NCBI GenBank assembly: GCA_037447655.1
Contig: JBBHKE010001147.1
Location: 49,812 to 74,869 of the forward strand
Direction: 5' to 3'
Source: Zygnema cylindricum
Lineage: Eukaryota; Streptophyta; Zygnematophyceae; Zygnematales; Zygnemataceae
Length of the DNA stretch: 25,058 nucleotides
Of the stretch, positions 7,954 to 17,743 are shown piece after piece; positions within the stretch are counted from its first letter, which is position 1, and the number at the start of each line of letters is the position of its first letter. The position numbers were made by a program, and so were the translations under genes. Under the pieces are notes generated by a model. The model saw only the letters and a program-made list of their open reading frames with translations. It was not told the DNA's origin and made no database searches.

Positions 7954-9399
7954 CCAATCGTTCTTCTTAAGATCATTCAGACTCCTACTTAATACCCCCA
8001 CAGCTGCTGCTATATCAGGACGAGTACAATTCATAAAATATATCAAACTACCGACAACCTGTCTGTACGAAATAGTTTGCATGAACTTACTTTCCTCAGG
8101 TCCTAACTCATTATCTAAGATCAAGATTCCCTCTTCTGAGCTCCCCTCACTTCCCTTCTTTAAGTCCATTGGAGTTGTACAACTATTTGCTTTATCCATT
8201 TGAACTTTTTCCAACATATTCCCAATTGCTTCCTTTTGAGTTAGTCTAATAATCTTTTTTTCTCTATCCCTCTCCATTTGAATTTCCAATATGTACTTTG
8301 CCTCCCCCAAATCTTTCATTTCAAATCTACTCTTTAGATCCTTTTTCAATCTATTAATTTTCACCATTGATTTACTTAACACAAGTAAATCGTCAACATA
8401 TATGGCAATGAAAATTATACCTTCCTCATCCTCAAATAAGTAGATCGAATGATCCGAACTGATTCGGATATATCCCAAATTTGTTAATAACTCGTCCAAC
8501 TTTTTGTTCCATTGGCGTGGAGCTTGCTTTAGTCCATAAAGGGACTTTATCAATCTACACACCTTGCTTTCTTCTCCTTTCTCCACAAATCCTTCCGGTT
8601 GTCTCATGAAAATCTCTTCTTCCAATTCTCCATGTAAGAAAGCAGTTTTGATGTCCATCTGGTGCACTTCCATGTCTTTCGGTGCCGCGAGACTAAGTAA
8701 AATCCGGACGGAGGGGAATCTAACAACCGGAGCAAAGGTATCCTCATAATCGATTCCCTTCTTTTGTGTGAACCCCTTTGCCACTAATCTGGCCTTGTAT
8801 CGCTCGATAGTGTTATCAGGATTAAGCTTCAACTTAAATACCCACTTGCATCCTATTGGCTTTCTATCCGGAGGACAATCCACCAACTCCCAGGTGTTTG
8901 CTTCCATAATGGAAGCCATCTCATCATTAATAGCTGTCACCCATCTACCACCTTCCGGACTATTAACTGCATCTGAGTAAGTCTGAGGTTCACTCAAATG
9001 TGACATCTTAGTTACCTTGTTGTTCACTTGTCTCTCTTGAAGTCTCTTGCTGCTTCTCCTTCCTTCTTCAAACTCTAATGCTGGAATAGAGGGCAATCTC
9101 GGGTTTCTCCGAACAACTTCGCCTTCTCCCCTATCCGTGAAGTCCATCCCCGGACGTTCATCGTCCATTTCCAGTTTTTCTTCATTTTCTTCCTCGGTTT
9201 GAACCGGATGTTGTGACTCTAAGAGAGGATCAATCTCGGTCAGTTTTTCCTCTTCCTCTGCAAAGTCAGGCTGAACCGGAGTTCGGTTAGTAGAATCTGA
9301 ATCTAATTCACTTTCGGATTCAAATCTTATTCTGACCGGTTTAGTGTACTTAAAGGGATCTATGGATTTTCTTTCGTCCATAACTACCAAGTGTTTCAC
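7951..9399 (-). pseudogene. element B: linker and reverse transcriptase domain
   Basis: A 482-codon uninterrupted stretch. The first ~150 residues are an acidic linker (runs such as EEEEKLTEIDPLLES) ending in SDAVNSPEGGRW. The Copia RT domain follows: [76 protein letters not shown], the catalytic box IAIYVDDLLVLSKS, FEMKDLGEAKYIL and SYRQVVGSLIYFMNCTRPDI. All expected RT blocks, including the two Asp of YVDD and the first Asp in QMDIKTAF, are present. It copies element RNA into cDNA inside the virus-like particle. It stops at a TAA (7951-7953). Confidence 0.95.
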
Positions 9400-10170
9400 T
9401 AGAATTATGTCTTCTTTTCCGAGATCATAAACTCTATACCCTTTTACGTTCTCATCATACCCAAGTAATTATCCCGGCTTTCCTATAGCGTCTAACTTCC
9501 AATCAGATTTTTCTGTGTTTAAACTGAACACTTGACTTCCAAACACCTTTAAGTGTGATATGTTAGGTTTTCTCCTGGTCTATCTTTCATAAGTTGTTTG
9601 ACCTTTTACAGCTGAGGTAAGGACTCTATTTTTGAGATAGTTAGCACAATTCATAGCTTCTGCCCAAAAACTTTTCCTTATCTTTTTATCCGTCAACATG
9701 CTACGGGCACTATCACTTAATGTCCGTTTTAGTCTCTCGGCTACACCATTTTGTTCCGGGTTCTTTGGGACTGTCTTTTGGTGTTAAACCCCTTCCTCTT
9801 TCAAGTAATCCTCGAACTCATTAGAAGTGAATTCCCCCCCATTATCACTTCTTATTCTCTTTATAGGTGTCTCATGAAGCTTTTCACTCCATGATTTATA
9901 ATCCTTAAAATAAGCTGAAGCCTCAAATTTGTTTTTCAAGAAATGTACTCGAGAGTATCTAGACCAATCATCAGTGATAGTAAGCATAAATATTTTCCCT
10001 CCAACTGATGGCACTTTGGCCGGTCCCCATATGTCAGTGTGAACCAAATCTAAAACCTTTTCACCTTTATGTATTGCGGCTTTTGGAAAAAGGCAATCTG
10101 TGGGCCTTTCCTTGAGCACACCCACTACAATCATCCAAAGTCTCATTATCTCCAAAATGTATGCCCTCAA
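9400..10170 (-). pseudogene. element B: integrase catalytic core
   Basis: Same frame as the RT (10170 and 9399 differ by a multiple of three). Visible blocks are VLDLVHTDIWGPAKVPSVGG with the first catalytic Asp, ITDDWSRYSRVHFLKNK, RIRSDNGGEFTSNEFEDYL with the second Asp, and PEQNGVAERLKRTL with the catalytic Glu. Three in-frame stops break it: TAA at 9784-9786, TAG at 9580-9582 and TAA at 9469-9471. The DDE triad itself is intact. The integrase would join cDNA ends to host DNA. It connects to the upstream frame through a one-base shift near 10080-10090. Confidence 0.92.
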
Positions 10171-10985
10171 CTACACCCGTTTTCTTCATTTCCTTCAACC
10201 TATCTAGATGCACATGTCCCAATCTTTTATGCCACATCATTAAATCACTTACACGAGCATAGTAAACTCCCGTCTTTCGATTACTAAAATTCAGCCTAAA
10301 CATTCCCTGGCTACCCTTTTCAGCTGTGAAGTACACTTCATTCTCATAGCTAGCAACAAAGACTCCTTTCTTAGTACTAGTCTCAAAACCCTTATCATCT
10401 AAGACCGACGTAGAGATAAGATTTTTGTTCAGCTCCGGAATAAAAAGAACATCACAGAAAGTGACTATAGATGTCTTTCCATCAACTAGTACCTTTAGAT
10501 CTACTGATCCCACTAAATTAGTGGTCACTATTCTCCCATCCCCATACTCTATCTCAACAGTAGGGATCTTTCTCATTTTGGTAAACAATGGTTTTTCTCT
10601 ACACATATGCATAGAGGCTCCTGAATCAATGATCCATCCTTTTTCAGAAGCTTCTTTCACTCCACCAAAAGCACACTTTTGCCTCCTTGGAATCTCCGGC
10701 TCACCTTTCACCTCCAACTCCTCGTTGAGGAGAAGTTCTCCATCGTCATCATCGGTATCCTCTCCCACGACTTGTGTTGCAACGAAAGCCTTCTTTTTCT
10801 TTCCGGCCGATTTTCCAATTGATTCCTCCTTCAATCTCAGCTGCGTCAACTTAGTGCACTCTGCCATGTAGTGTACCGGCTTCTTACAAAAATGGCAAAG
10901 CCCCTTCGGAGCCCTAGATCTAGACCTTTCATGGTTTCCTCTTCCTCCTCCACCAAAGTTCCCATAAGGTTGCTTGGAATCCTTA
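10067..10985 (-). pseudogene. element B: zinc knuckle, protease, GAG-pre-integrase
   Basis: The frame begins after the C9 run and runs past CHFCKKPVHYMAEC, a CX2CX4HX4C nucleocapsid zinc knuckle. It then has an acidic linker (GEDTDDDDGELLLNEELEVK), the aspartic protease active site WIIDSGASMHMC, and a GAG-pre-integrase domain with MMWHKRLGHVHLDRLKEM and CSGCAQGKAHRLPFSKS, which supply the HHCC zinc ligands. It runs off frame at 10067 by a frameshift; the integrase core continues in the next frame. The protease would cut the polyprotein inside the particle. Confidence 0.92.
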
Positions 10986-11765
10986 CCCCCCCCCAGTTAG
11001 TGCCAACAGCCAATGCCTGAACACTCTTTCCTCCTCTCCGAATCTCAATTGTGCTTTCCCAAACCAAAATCATTCCCACAACGGAGTTCCAGATCCATCG
11101 ATGATCTGGCAAATCCTGAACCCTGTTAACAATGTTTTCATAATCATCTGGGAGTTTCATCAACAAAGTATTCACCTTCTCCTTCTCGGTCTCCCTTTTC
11201 CCTGCACTCTCCAACTCCATAAATAACCCAGCCAAGTCATTACAAAAATCTAACATCTTTCCCCCTTTGTATACATATGCTTGTACCTTCTGATCTGCCA
11301 GCTTCTGCTGCTGAATTGTACCACTCTTGTAAATGTTGACAAGAGCCTCCCACAACTCGTTTGCCTTGTCAACATGAATATGAGGTGTAGCCACTGCCTG
11401 GGTGAGACGCCCGAGAATAAAATGAGTCGCCACGGCATTGTTACAATTCTAGATTTCACTGTCATTAGCCTCGGTTTTCTGAACATCTGCTATCGGAACA
11501 GATCCTGCATTGGTGTGAGTTTCTCTTTCCCTTGGTCCGACACGATACACTCTCCAACATCCTCTGCCACCTCTGCCCCCGTAGATCCTCTTGTGAACCG
11601 AGATCCTCCAAACTCTGGTGGAACTCCCAATTTTGCGGACGGCCGACGCACACGACCACTCACAATGCCCCAAAGTCTTTTTTCAAACAATGCACCCCTC
11701 ATCATAGTTTCCCAATAAATGAACCCTGTTCCATTGAAAATGAGCACCCTAGAGGGTGGGCCCAT
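10846..11765 (-). pseudogene. element B: gag (capsid-like) region, broken
   Basis: The ATG at 11765 starts MGPPSRVLIFNGTGFIYWE, which fits the N-terminal block of Copia gag (F-D/N-G-T-x-F-x-x-W). A frameshift follows before 11490. The main capsid part (NELWEALVNIYKSGTIQQQK, AYVYKGGKMLDFCNDLAGLF, VNTLLMKLPDDYENIVNRVQ) runs in another frame from 11673 to about 10990, interrupted by a TAG at 11449-11451. A run of nine C (10986-10994) coincides with the shift into the zinc-knuckle frame. Gag builds the virus-like particle. The ATG lies only 4 nt inside the LTR, so the leader is missing. Confidence 0.88.
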
Positions 11766-11769
11766 AACG

Positions 11770-12736
11770 TGTAATTCTGTGACCTCCAGTGGTACACAAA
11801 ATGTCCAGCTTATGTGAAGCCTCTAGGATAATATATGCACTTTTGACTTTGACAGTGAATAAGTCCCACCATGGGACGCAAAAACTTTGACCGACTACAC
11901 CCCTGTGTAGCCTGGACTCCCCTGAGTCCGCTGCAAAAAGAATCACTGAATTTCCTCAACTGAGCATTAAGTTATGGCTGACCAAAGTTGGTCCATAAAT
12001 ACAAAGCTCTCTGGGAGAGAGGCTGAAAAACCCAAAAATATTCTAAGTCCTAAGCTACATCTCTAAGCCTATTACTAAGGTACTCGACCAATCATATGAC
12101 TATAAAGTACAAGAAGGTAAAGGTACCGCTGTACTTCTTGTACGGCCATAGTACGACATGGCCGATCCGCTGACACGTGTCAGTTCCGAAGCCGTAGTTG
12201 CTCCTCCCGTAATATCCGCTGTCCAACCATATGTTGCCACGTGTCATCCGCCGACAACTGCTCCGCAAACCGCCAAATGTCTTTTCTGATATTCCGGCTC
12301 CACTGTGAGTCGTTCGATCATATCTTGACATTTGATTTCGTCCGTCGAAATTAAATGTTAATTCGTATATTGCGTGCGGTCCCGATTTCGTGCTGCGCGG
12401 TATATTTCCATGCATAAATCGTCCCGTAATTTGTTAAATGAAATGTCCGAAGCCGTACAGCTTTATATGATTATGGCGCCATATACGTGTATCAAATTTC
12501 AAGGCTTACTGGATAAGGCGCACGGATAATTCGTACGGTAATTATCCAGAAGTCAACGGATCAATTCTCACAGGGTGCATTAAATATATTTTGCAAAAAA
12601 AACTGCCCTGATTTGTCTGCCCGTCTCCTTTAGCTGCAGCAGGCAGCCATGGCTTTATACAGGTCCTCAGTGACTACGACAAGTATGAGGGCTGCAATAA
12701 GTCAAAAAGAAATACTACAAAATACCTCATTTTTCA
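11770..12736 (-). repeat. 5' LTR of element B
   Basis: A 967-bp LTR, matching 6421-7388 with about 4% scattered differences by hand count. It contains the same promoter-like set: CACGTG at 12238-12243 and within the palindrome 12170-12183, then the GTAC cluster, CCAAT and TATA-like sequence, in that order on the minus strand. No match to the usual initiator-Met primer-binding site (TGGTATCAGAGC) is evident just inside it. Confidence 0.95.
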
Positions 12737-13547
12737 ACAAGAAAGTCGTTTTAGCATCCATCTGATGTAATTCTATATCCTCTATTGCAGCAAGAAATAG
12801 CAAAACTCTAACAGTAGGAAAGCGAACCACAGGAGAGAAGGTCTCTTCATAGTCAATTCCCTCTTTTTAGCTAAATCCCTTAGCAACCAATCTAGCTTTA
12901 TACCTCTCAATTGTATTATCAAGATTCAATTTTAATTTGAAGACCCACTTATAACCGATAGCTTTCCGGTTCGGTGGGAGCTCCACAAGTTCCCAAGTGT
13001 GGGCTTCCATAATTGATTTTATCTCTTCATTTGCAGCCGAGATCCAATGATCCTTTTCAGGAACGGAAAAATCTTCATGAATAGTAAGCGGCTCCACTGT
13101 GTTTGCACAAAAAGCACTCTCAACTTGGTCGCCTCGAAGGCGGCTGCTTTGCTTTCTTCCCCCCGGAAAATCTGACGCGGGAATTGTTGGTTCCCTAGAT
13201 TGCCGCATAAGGCGTGTATAGGGAGAAGCATCGACAAGAGGAGCAACTCCAAAAAGAGTATTAGAAGGCCCAAAGGCATTTGGGAGAGAGGTAGAAGAAG
13301 TAGAAGAGGATGGAGTAAAACGTACATGCTCAAGAATGATATACTCTTGTATTTTCTCATTCCTTTCAGCTGCATCCATGCTAAAAACGTCAACAGATTG
13401 ACTTTCTTCTTTAATCTTAATATTCCTGGTTGTTTGAAGGCATCCTCTCTGCGGATTATACACTCTATAACATGCAGATTCATCATCATAGCCTAAAAAT
13501 ACACCAGGTACAGATTTTGGACTAAGCTTCCAATTAGGAAGATTATC
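12737..13547 (-). pseudogene. element A: linker and N-terminal half of reverse transcriptase
   Basis: After the integrase and a TAG at 13548-13550, the same frame resumes with YRVYNPQRGCLQ, a serine-rich linker (FTPSSSTSSTSLPNAFGPSN), then the RT start: EEIKSIMEAHTWELVELPPN, KWVFKLKLNLDNTIERYKAR and LVAKGFS, ending at a TAA (12867-12869). Beyond it the block around FSPVVRFPTVRVL and HQMDAKTTFL continues to the insertion point of element B. The rest of the domain is at 6015-6420. The integrase (from 14261) and this RT part share one frame, so few frameshifts occurred before B inserted. Confidence 0.9.
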
Positions 13548-14307
13548 CTAGATAAAACATTTGCTACCAAAAACTCTAAAATGACTAACATTTGGCTTTT
13601 TGCCTGTCCAAACTTCATAAGGTGTCTTACCCCTAACAGCCGGAGTTTCCACTCTATTTTTGATGAAGGAAGCACCATAAAAAGCTTCCCCCCAAAACTT
13701 TGGATCCACACCTTTATCGGCCATCATAGATCGAGCACATTCTGTCAAAGTCCGATTAAGTCTCTCGGCAATACCATTTTGTTCCGGTGTGTACGAAGCA
13801 GTAAATTCACGAGAGATGCCATTTTCTTTCAAAAAATCAGCAAAGGCATGAGATACATACTCTCCACCATTATCCGTCTGCAAAGCAAGAATAGATTTGC
13901 TCTGAAGTTTCTCTGCCCAGATTTTGTAGTGCTTAAAGTGAGTGAAGACTTCTCTCTTCTCCTTCATGAAGTATATGCGACTATACCGAGAGTAATCGTC
14001 TGTAAAGGTGACAAAGAAGCGGCTGCCACCCAGAGAGGGAACTTTAGAATGGCCGAAAACATCAGAGTGAATAATACAAAGAACATCTGTGGCTCGGTGA
14101 TCAGAAACTTGTGATATGGGAAGCTTGTGAAGCTTTCCGAGAGCACAACCATCACACACATGAGACTCTTGTTGACCAAGCTTGACTCCGTCTATCATGT
14201 CATGCTTTATCATCTTAGTAAGTCTCTCATGATGCACATGACCAAGTCTTTTATGCCACAAAACATTATCTCATAGGACACTGGAGTACGAAAAATCAAT
14301 TTTATTA
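13548..14307 (-). pseudogene. element A: GAG-pre-integrase and integrase core
   Basis: Starts abruptly at the LTR junction with SNKIDFSYSSVL, a TGA/TAG-type break near 14270, then LWHKRLGHVHHERLTKM and CDGCALGKLHKLP (HHCC zinc ligands). The integrase core has all three catalytic residues: IIHSDVFGHSK (Asp), ALQTDNGGEYVSHAF (Asp) and PEQNGIAERLNRTL (Glu). It then passes FWGEAFYGASFIKNRV and KKPNVSHFRVFGSKC and stops at 13548. The core of about 237 residues is uninterrupted, the best preserved piece of element A. The protease and gag that should precede it are absent. Confidence 0.92.
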
Positions 14308-15125
14308 CTGAAGATGAAGAAGATGCAGCAGTAGTCATCGTAGAACAAATCAAAAGAGGAAGCTTCCACAAATACCGAGTGCAGAACAACAACTTTGACA
14401 GACTATAACTTTCAGAAATATTTTCCAATAGTCTTGAAAATTTACCACGGTTTAGATAACATAAAAATAAACAAACACACAAAATTTCAATGAATTCCGC
14501 TCACAGATCTGTGAGATATGTAGAAATGAAATTGCATAAAACTGAGTGTTCAGTTTTCATATCATTTGTTCCTAATGAATCAAATTCACTAAGTCCTACT
14601 TCTATACACCGAAAATACGCTAAGCTGTACGGAGGTATTCCAGCCGTACATATAACATTCTAACACAACAAATACTGTGAGTATACCTGTGTACTCAAGG
14701 TATGTCATAAACCACATTCTCAAAACTAAACAACTAATTCACTACAGACAAAATTCTATTCTACCAAATATTTACAGCGAAGTTAAGACGATGTAAAGTG
14801 ATAGTGATCTAGTCACGCCTCGTCAGTATTTGTTGGCGGCGGCTGTAAGCCGTTCGATTAGAGGATTTGGCACCGTAGAACTGACTTCACGAAGTCCCAT
14901 GGTCCCGCCGAATTTCCGTACGTCCACGGAAGACATACTCATGCATTTCTCTCAAGTGATGACGCGTGTCCCAAGTGTGAATGAACCGTGAACTCCCAAT
15001 TTCACTGTCACACTAATTTTGGTAACCATTGAACCGAACTCAACCAAAAATAGCTTAAGTCTTGAATAGCTCTCTCTCCCTCACAGCTGAGGCATAGAGA
15101 GGACTAAAGCTTTCTAAAAACAACA
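14308..15125 (-). repeat. 5' LTR of element A, inner end truncated
   Basis: Matches 4354-5170 with about 47 differences by hand count. The inner ~26 bp present in the other LTR (4328-4353) are missing, and the sequence passes straight into mid-pol. The junction lies at a short ACTGAA shared by both sides. No primer-binding site remains. Confidence 0.9.
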
Positions 15126-15130
15126 TTATT
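15126..15130. repeat. target site duplication of element A (right)
   Basis: TTATT, matching 4323-4327. The next bases (TGCTTTG) continue the interrupted host sequence. Confidence 0.8.
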
Positions 15131-15795
15131 TGCTTTGTATCCTTTTTTGGCCAATTTTTTTTTTTTATTATTGCAAACATGTGGCCTATTATTTCCTATA
15201 TTATCATTTTTTTTGCGCCGCAAAACACAGCTATGGCTGGATTATTGCCACCTCTAGCCTTAGAGGACATGGATTGTAGCTAAACCCAAAGACCCGACCC
15301 ACCAAGTGAAGAAATGGGATCACCTTACGTGGACCCCTCGTGGAAAGCAATACTATCGGAGATTTGGACTCACCATGTGATACATACGGGAACATCGCGT
15401 TGATGATCCGAAAAGTTCAGCAAGTTTCAACGAAAATTACTCGACTTGGAGTTATCAATTGGATGATCTCCTATTGTCACGAAAATGGAAAGGAACTGCT
15501 CATTTTGAGAACTATCAAGAAGTTTCCACAACATTTTTCGGGGGGTGTATCGTACAAGTAAGAGTTTTTACCATTGTCCTGACCTTCATGTCGCAAACTC
15601 CGGTTGCCTGATTTGTGTGTCGTTAGTTCGCATTGTTTGTAATTTAATTAGACACGTTGAATAATTTATATTTGATCATATTCATCTCATATTGTATGTT
15701 TGTATATGCCCAATTATTCCCCTCGTGTCGTTATGATATGTGGTTTTGCAACGTTGTCCAATTAGTTTTTGTTATGACTTCAATCCAATAGACAT
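15131..15795 (+). other. host flank with a possible exon fragment (15318-15557)
   Basis: Mostly non-coding. Two forward frames are open across about 15318-15557. One contains the Trp/Tyr-rich run NYSTWSYQLDDLLLSRKWKG; the other starts at ATG 15340 (MESNTIGDLDSP). The segment ends at TACAA|GTAAGAG, which resembles a 5' splice site. I recognise no family, and the first frame has a TGA near 15378. It may be a decayed exon or chance. Confidence 0.2.
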
Positions 15796-15816
15796 GCGAC
15801 GACATGGTGTCGTCGC
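15796..15816. repeat. hairpin GCGACGACA-TGG-TGTCGTCGC
   Basis: Perfect 9-bp stem with a 3-nt loop. A degenerate direct copy (ATGGCGTCGTCGCCTCAATG) follows near 15890-15910. It is the first of a series of GCGACGAC/GTCGTCGC motifs that continues to about 17640. Confidence 0.85.
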
Positions 15817-16276
15817 CTGAATGTGGTGAATGAAAAGCTACTTTAATGGACTGTCACCAAATGTTGGTGAAATCGAAAAGGTGACAACAATGGCGTCGTC
15901 GCCTCAATGCTGGAAGTTTCGAAAAAATAATTCGTGCCAGTTAAAAGTGTAGACGTCACTTAAACGTAAAGTATGAAAAATGTGGAACAGGAGACGGCGC
16001 CCAATATTGAAATCGCGTAGTAAATGAAACGTGGGATGCATTGTTTCGTTTCGTCGCCCCACTGTCGAAATAGTCGAACGCATCGGGTAGGCGACGAAGT
16101 TAATCTGTGCTCGACCATACATAATGCAAGTACCCCTCGCACGAAATCATTGTATTTAACATTGCTGTGTACTTTTCATCAAAGTAGGGTTTTGGGCTAT
16201 TTTTTTTTTTTTCTCTCCACTTTTTGTAGCCGCGTCTTCTTCAGTTCTATTTTACTCAAGTCCTTAAAGGTACGCT

Positions 16277-16980
16277 ATGGAGGGCAACAGCAAGCAAATT
16301 AGGCGACGACGTACCGTGATGGCTTATCATCGTTGCTATCCTCCCCTTGTTACGGCGACCGCGGAAGAGTTAGCGAGGCAACAGGAGGCGGCAACATCGT
16401 TAGCCATTGGATAGGAAGGAGAAAATAGTGAAGGAAAGGAAAAGGGGGCATTTGTTGATATGAGTAGGGAGGAGGAGATAGATGGTGGGGAAAAAAGGCG
16501 ACGGATGAGGAGGTGGAGGAAATTGAGTCGGGAGGAGGATTAGAGAGGAGGAGGAGGAGGATAAAAAGGAAAATTAGGGTTTTTGATGGGAGGAAGGAGG
16601 AGGAAGAAGGTGAGGGGGGGATGGGAAAGGAAATGTTGAGTGGGGAGGGAGGGGGGGTCGCGGCATTAGGTGAGGAAGAAATGGGAAAAGAGGGGACGGT
16701 TGAGGAGGGGGAGGGAAGTGAGGCAGGGGGAGGAGTAGAGAGGATGAGGAGGAGAAAAATAAAAATTAGGGTTTTTGATGAGAGGGAGGAGGAGGATTTA
16801 CAAAGTATCATCATGAAATGGCAATGCCATTTCAAAGGCGATGAGGTGCCAATTCCTTCTACATCGGCACGAGATTTTGTCCGAGGCATTCAAGATGGCG
16901 ACACTCGGGAGGATGAAGTCCTTCATGACGCGGAATGGGAGAACAAAAATTTTGAGTCCTTTCATAGTGAAGTGGTTTAA
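16277..16980 (+). pseudogene. unknown Arg/Glu-rich coding-like region with internal duplication
   Basis: The ATG at 16277 opens 45 codons (MEGNSKQIRRRRTVMAYHRC, then EELARQQEAATSLAIG) to a TAG at about 16412. The same frame then continues Glu-rich for about 40 codons. A second frame, open from 16468 to the TAA at 16978-16980, carries TDEEVEEIESGGGLERRRRR and ends DGDTREDEVLHDAEWENKNF plus a short tail. Basic runs (RRRRRIKRKIR, RMRRRKIKIR) look like nuclear-localisation signals. The strongly purine-rich composition alone can keep frames open. I do not recognise the family. It may be a decayed nuclear protein gene or low-complexity DNA. Confidence 0.3.
16501..16800 (+). repeat. diverged ~195-bp tandem duplication within purine-rich region
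   Basis: ACGGATGAGGAGG at 16501 pairs with ACGGTTGAGGAGG at 16696, and AAAATTAGGGTTTTTGATG near 16570 pairs with AAAATTAGGGTTTTTGATG near 16762. The offset, close to 195 nt, keeps the frame. The copies have diverged noticeably, so this is older than the 184-bp duplication downstream. Confidence 0.7.
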
Positions 16981-17320
16981 TTAGTGAAATGGGAATGGGG
17001 GTTAGAATAAAATTGTAGAACTAATGTTGTTGTGTTATTTTTTTTTGAAGTATTTTTCGGTGGTTAGTGTTTTAATTGCACTTAGCGTTAATCAAAGTAT
17101 GTCGCATAAATTGTATCCATGAAAAGTTTAATATAATCGTATCCTTGTTTGTTTTTCATTTTGAAGTTTGATATTGAAAATGATGGATTGGAAAAAAACT
17201 TGAATGACACTGGATGTTAATGATGTTTTCAATGTGTTTCGAGAATCATGTGTTTCATGTTGTATTCCACGGCGACGAATGGAGTACATCGCTAGGTGAG
17301 ATCCGACATTTAGACTGCTC

Positions 17321-17345
17321 CAGCGACGAGACAATCTCGTCGCTG
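17321..17345. repeat. perfect hairpin CAGCGACGAGA-CAA-TCTCGTCGCTG
   Basis: An 11-bp perfect stem with a 3-nt loop. The CAGCGACGA/TCGTCGCTG arms resemble subterminal motifs reported for plant CACTA-type transposons, but no CACTA terminus was found near it. Confidence 0.9.
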
Positions 17346-17375
17346 AAATTTACAAATTTGGCACCACAATTCAGC

Positions 17376-17743
17376 GACGACAAGGTCTCGTCACTGAATG
17401 GTAAATCTGATGGTAAACAGATTTTTTACCATTCAGCGACAAAAATTTGTCGCCGTTGAACGATGCAACTTTAGTTCTATTATAAATAGAAGCCATACAT
17501 AGCCATATTTAATGGACTATACGATAAAAATGCTTCTCTGTCATGCGAAGCACGGGAAGGACGACAAGGTCTCGTCGCTGAATGGTAAATCTGATGGTAA
17601 ACAAATTTTTTACCATTCAGCGACAAAAATGTGTCGCCGTTGAACGATGCAACTTTAGTTCTATTATAAATAGAAGCCATACATAGCCATATTTAATGGA
17701 CTATACGGTAAAAATGCTTCTCTGTCATGCGAAGCACGGGAAG
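17376..17743 (+). repeat. 184-bp tandem duplication (two copies) with internal inverted repeats
   Basis: Copies 17376-17559 and 17560-17743 differ at about four positions by hand count. Each starts GACGACAAGGTCTCGTC and ends GAAGCACGGGAAG. Each contains an inverted repeat (GTCGCTGAATGGTAAATCTG against CAGATTTTTTACCATTCAGC, with a small bulge) followed by GACAAAAATTTGTCGCC, and a TATAAATAG sequence (around 17481 and 17665) that resembles a TATA box. No coding frame is convincing. Confidence 0.93.

Larger units (their letters stand above)
6421..12736 (-). mobile_element. Copia LTR retrotransposon B (inserted inside A)
   Basis: A 6.3-kb minus-strand Copia element with LTRs at 6421-7388 and 11770-12736. 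It lies within the reverse transcriptase of element A. Using TG...CA ends, the flanking pentamers are ATAAA (6416-6420) and ACAAG (12737-12741), with two transitions between them. If the ends extend by 1-2 nt, the pair CAATA (6414-6418) and CAAGA (12738-12742) matches with one difference. That reading also gives the usual FLHGD spacing in the host RT. The LTRs differ at about 42 of 967 positions by hand count (about 4.3%). The coding region has at least five premature stops and several frameshifts. Confidence 0.94.
4328..15125 (-). mobile_element. Copia LTR retrotransposon A (outer, interrupted by B)
   Basis: Minus-strand Ty1/Copia element. Its LTRs are 4328-5170 (3' LTR) and 14308-15125 (5' LTR), flanked by the 5-bp duplication TTATT. 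The integrase-before-reverse-transcriptase order defines Copia. Without the 6.3-kb insert B the element is about 4.5 kb and lacks gag and protease, because the 5' LTR is joined directly to the GAG-pre-integrase region. The LTRs differ at roughly 47 of 817 positions by hand count (about 5.8%). Several premature stops are present, so it is a dead copy. Confidence 0.93.

Noticed and set aside
16350-16889. 179-codon minus-strand frame, Pro/Ser-rich with hydrophobic runs
   Set aside because: Antisense shadow of the purine-rich region; composition explains the openness.
17268-17743. Definite CACTA transposon
   Set aside because: Subterminal-like motifs exist, but no CACTA-type termini or 3-bp duplication were found at either side.
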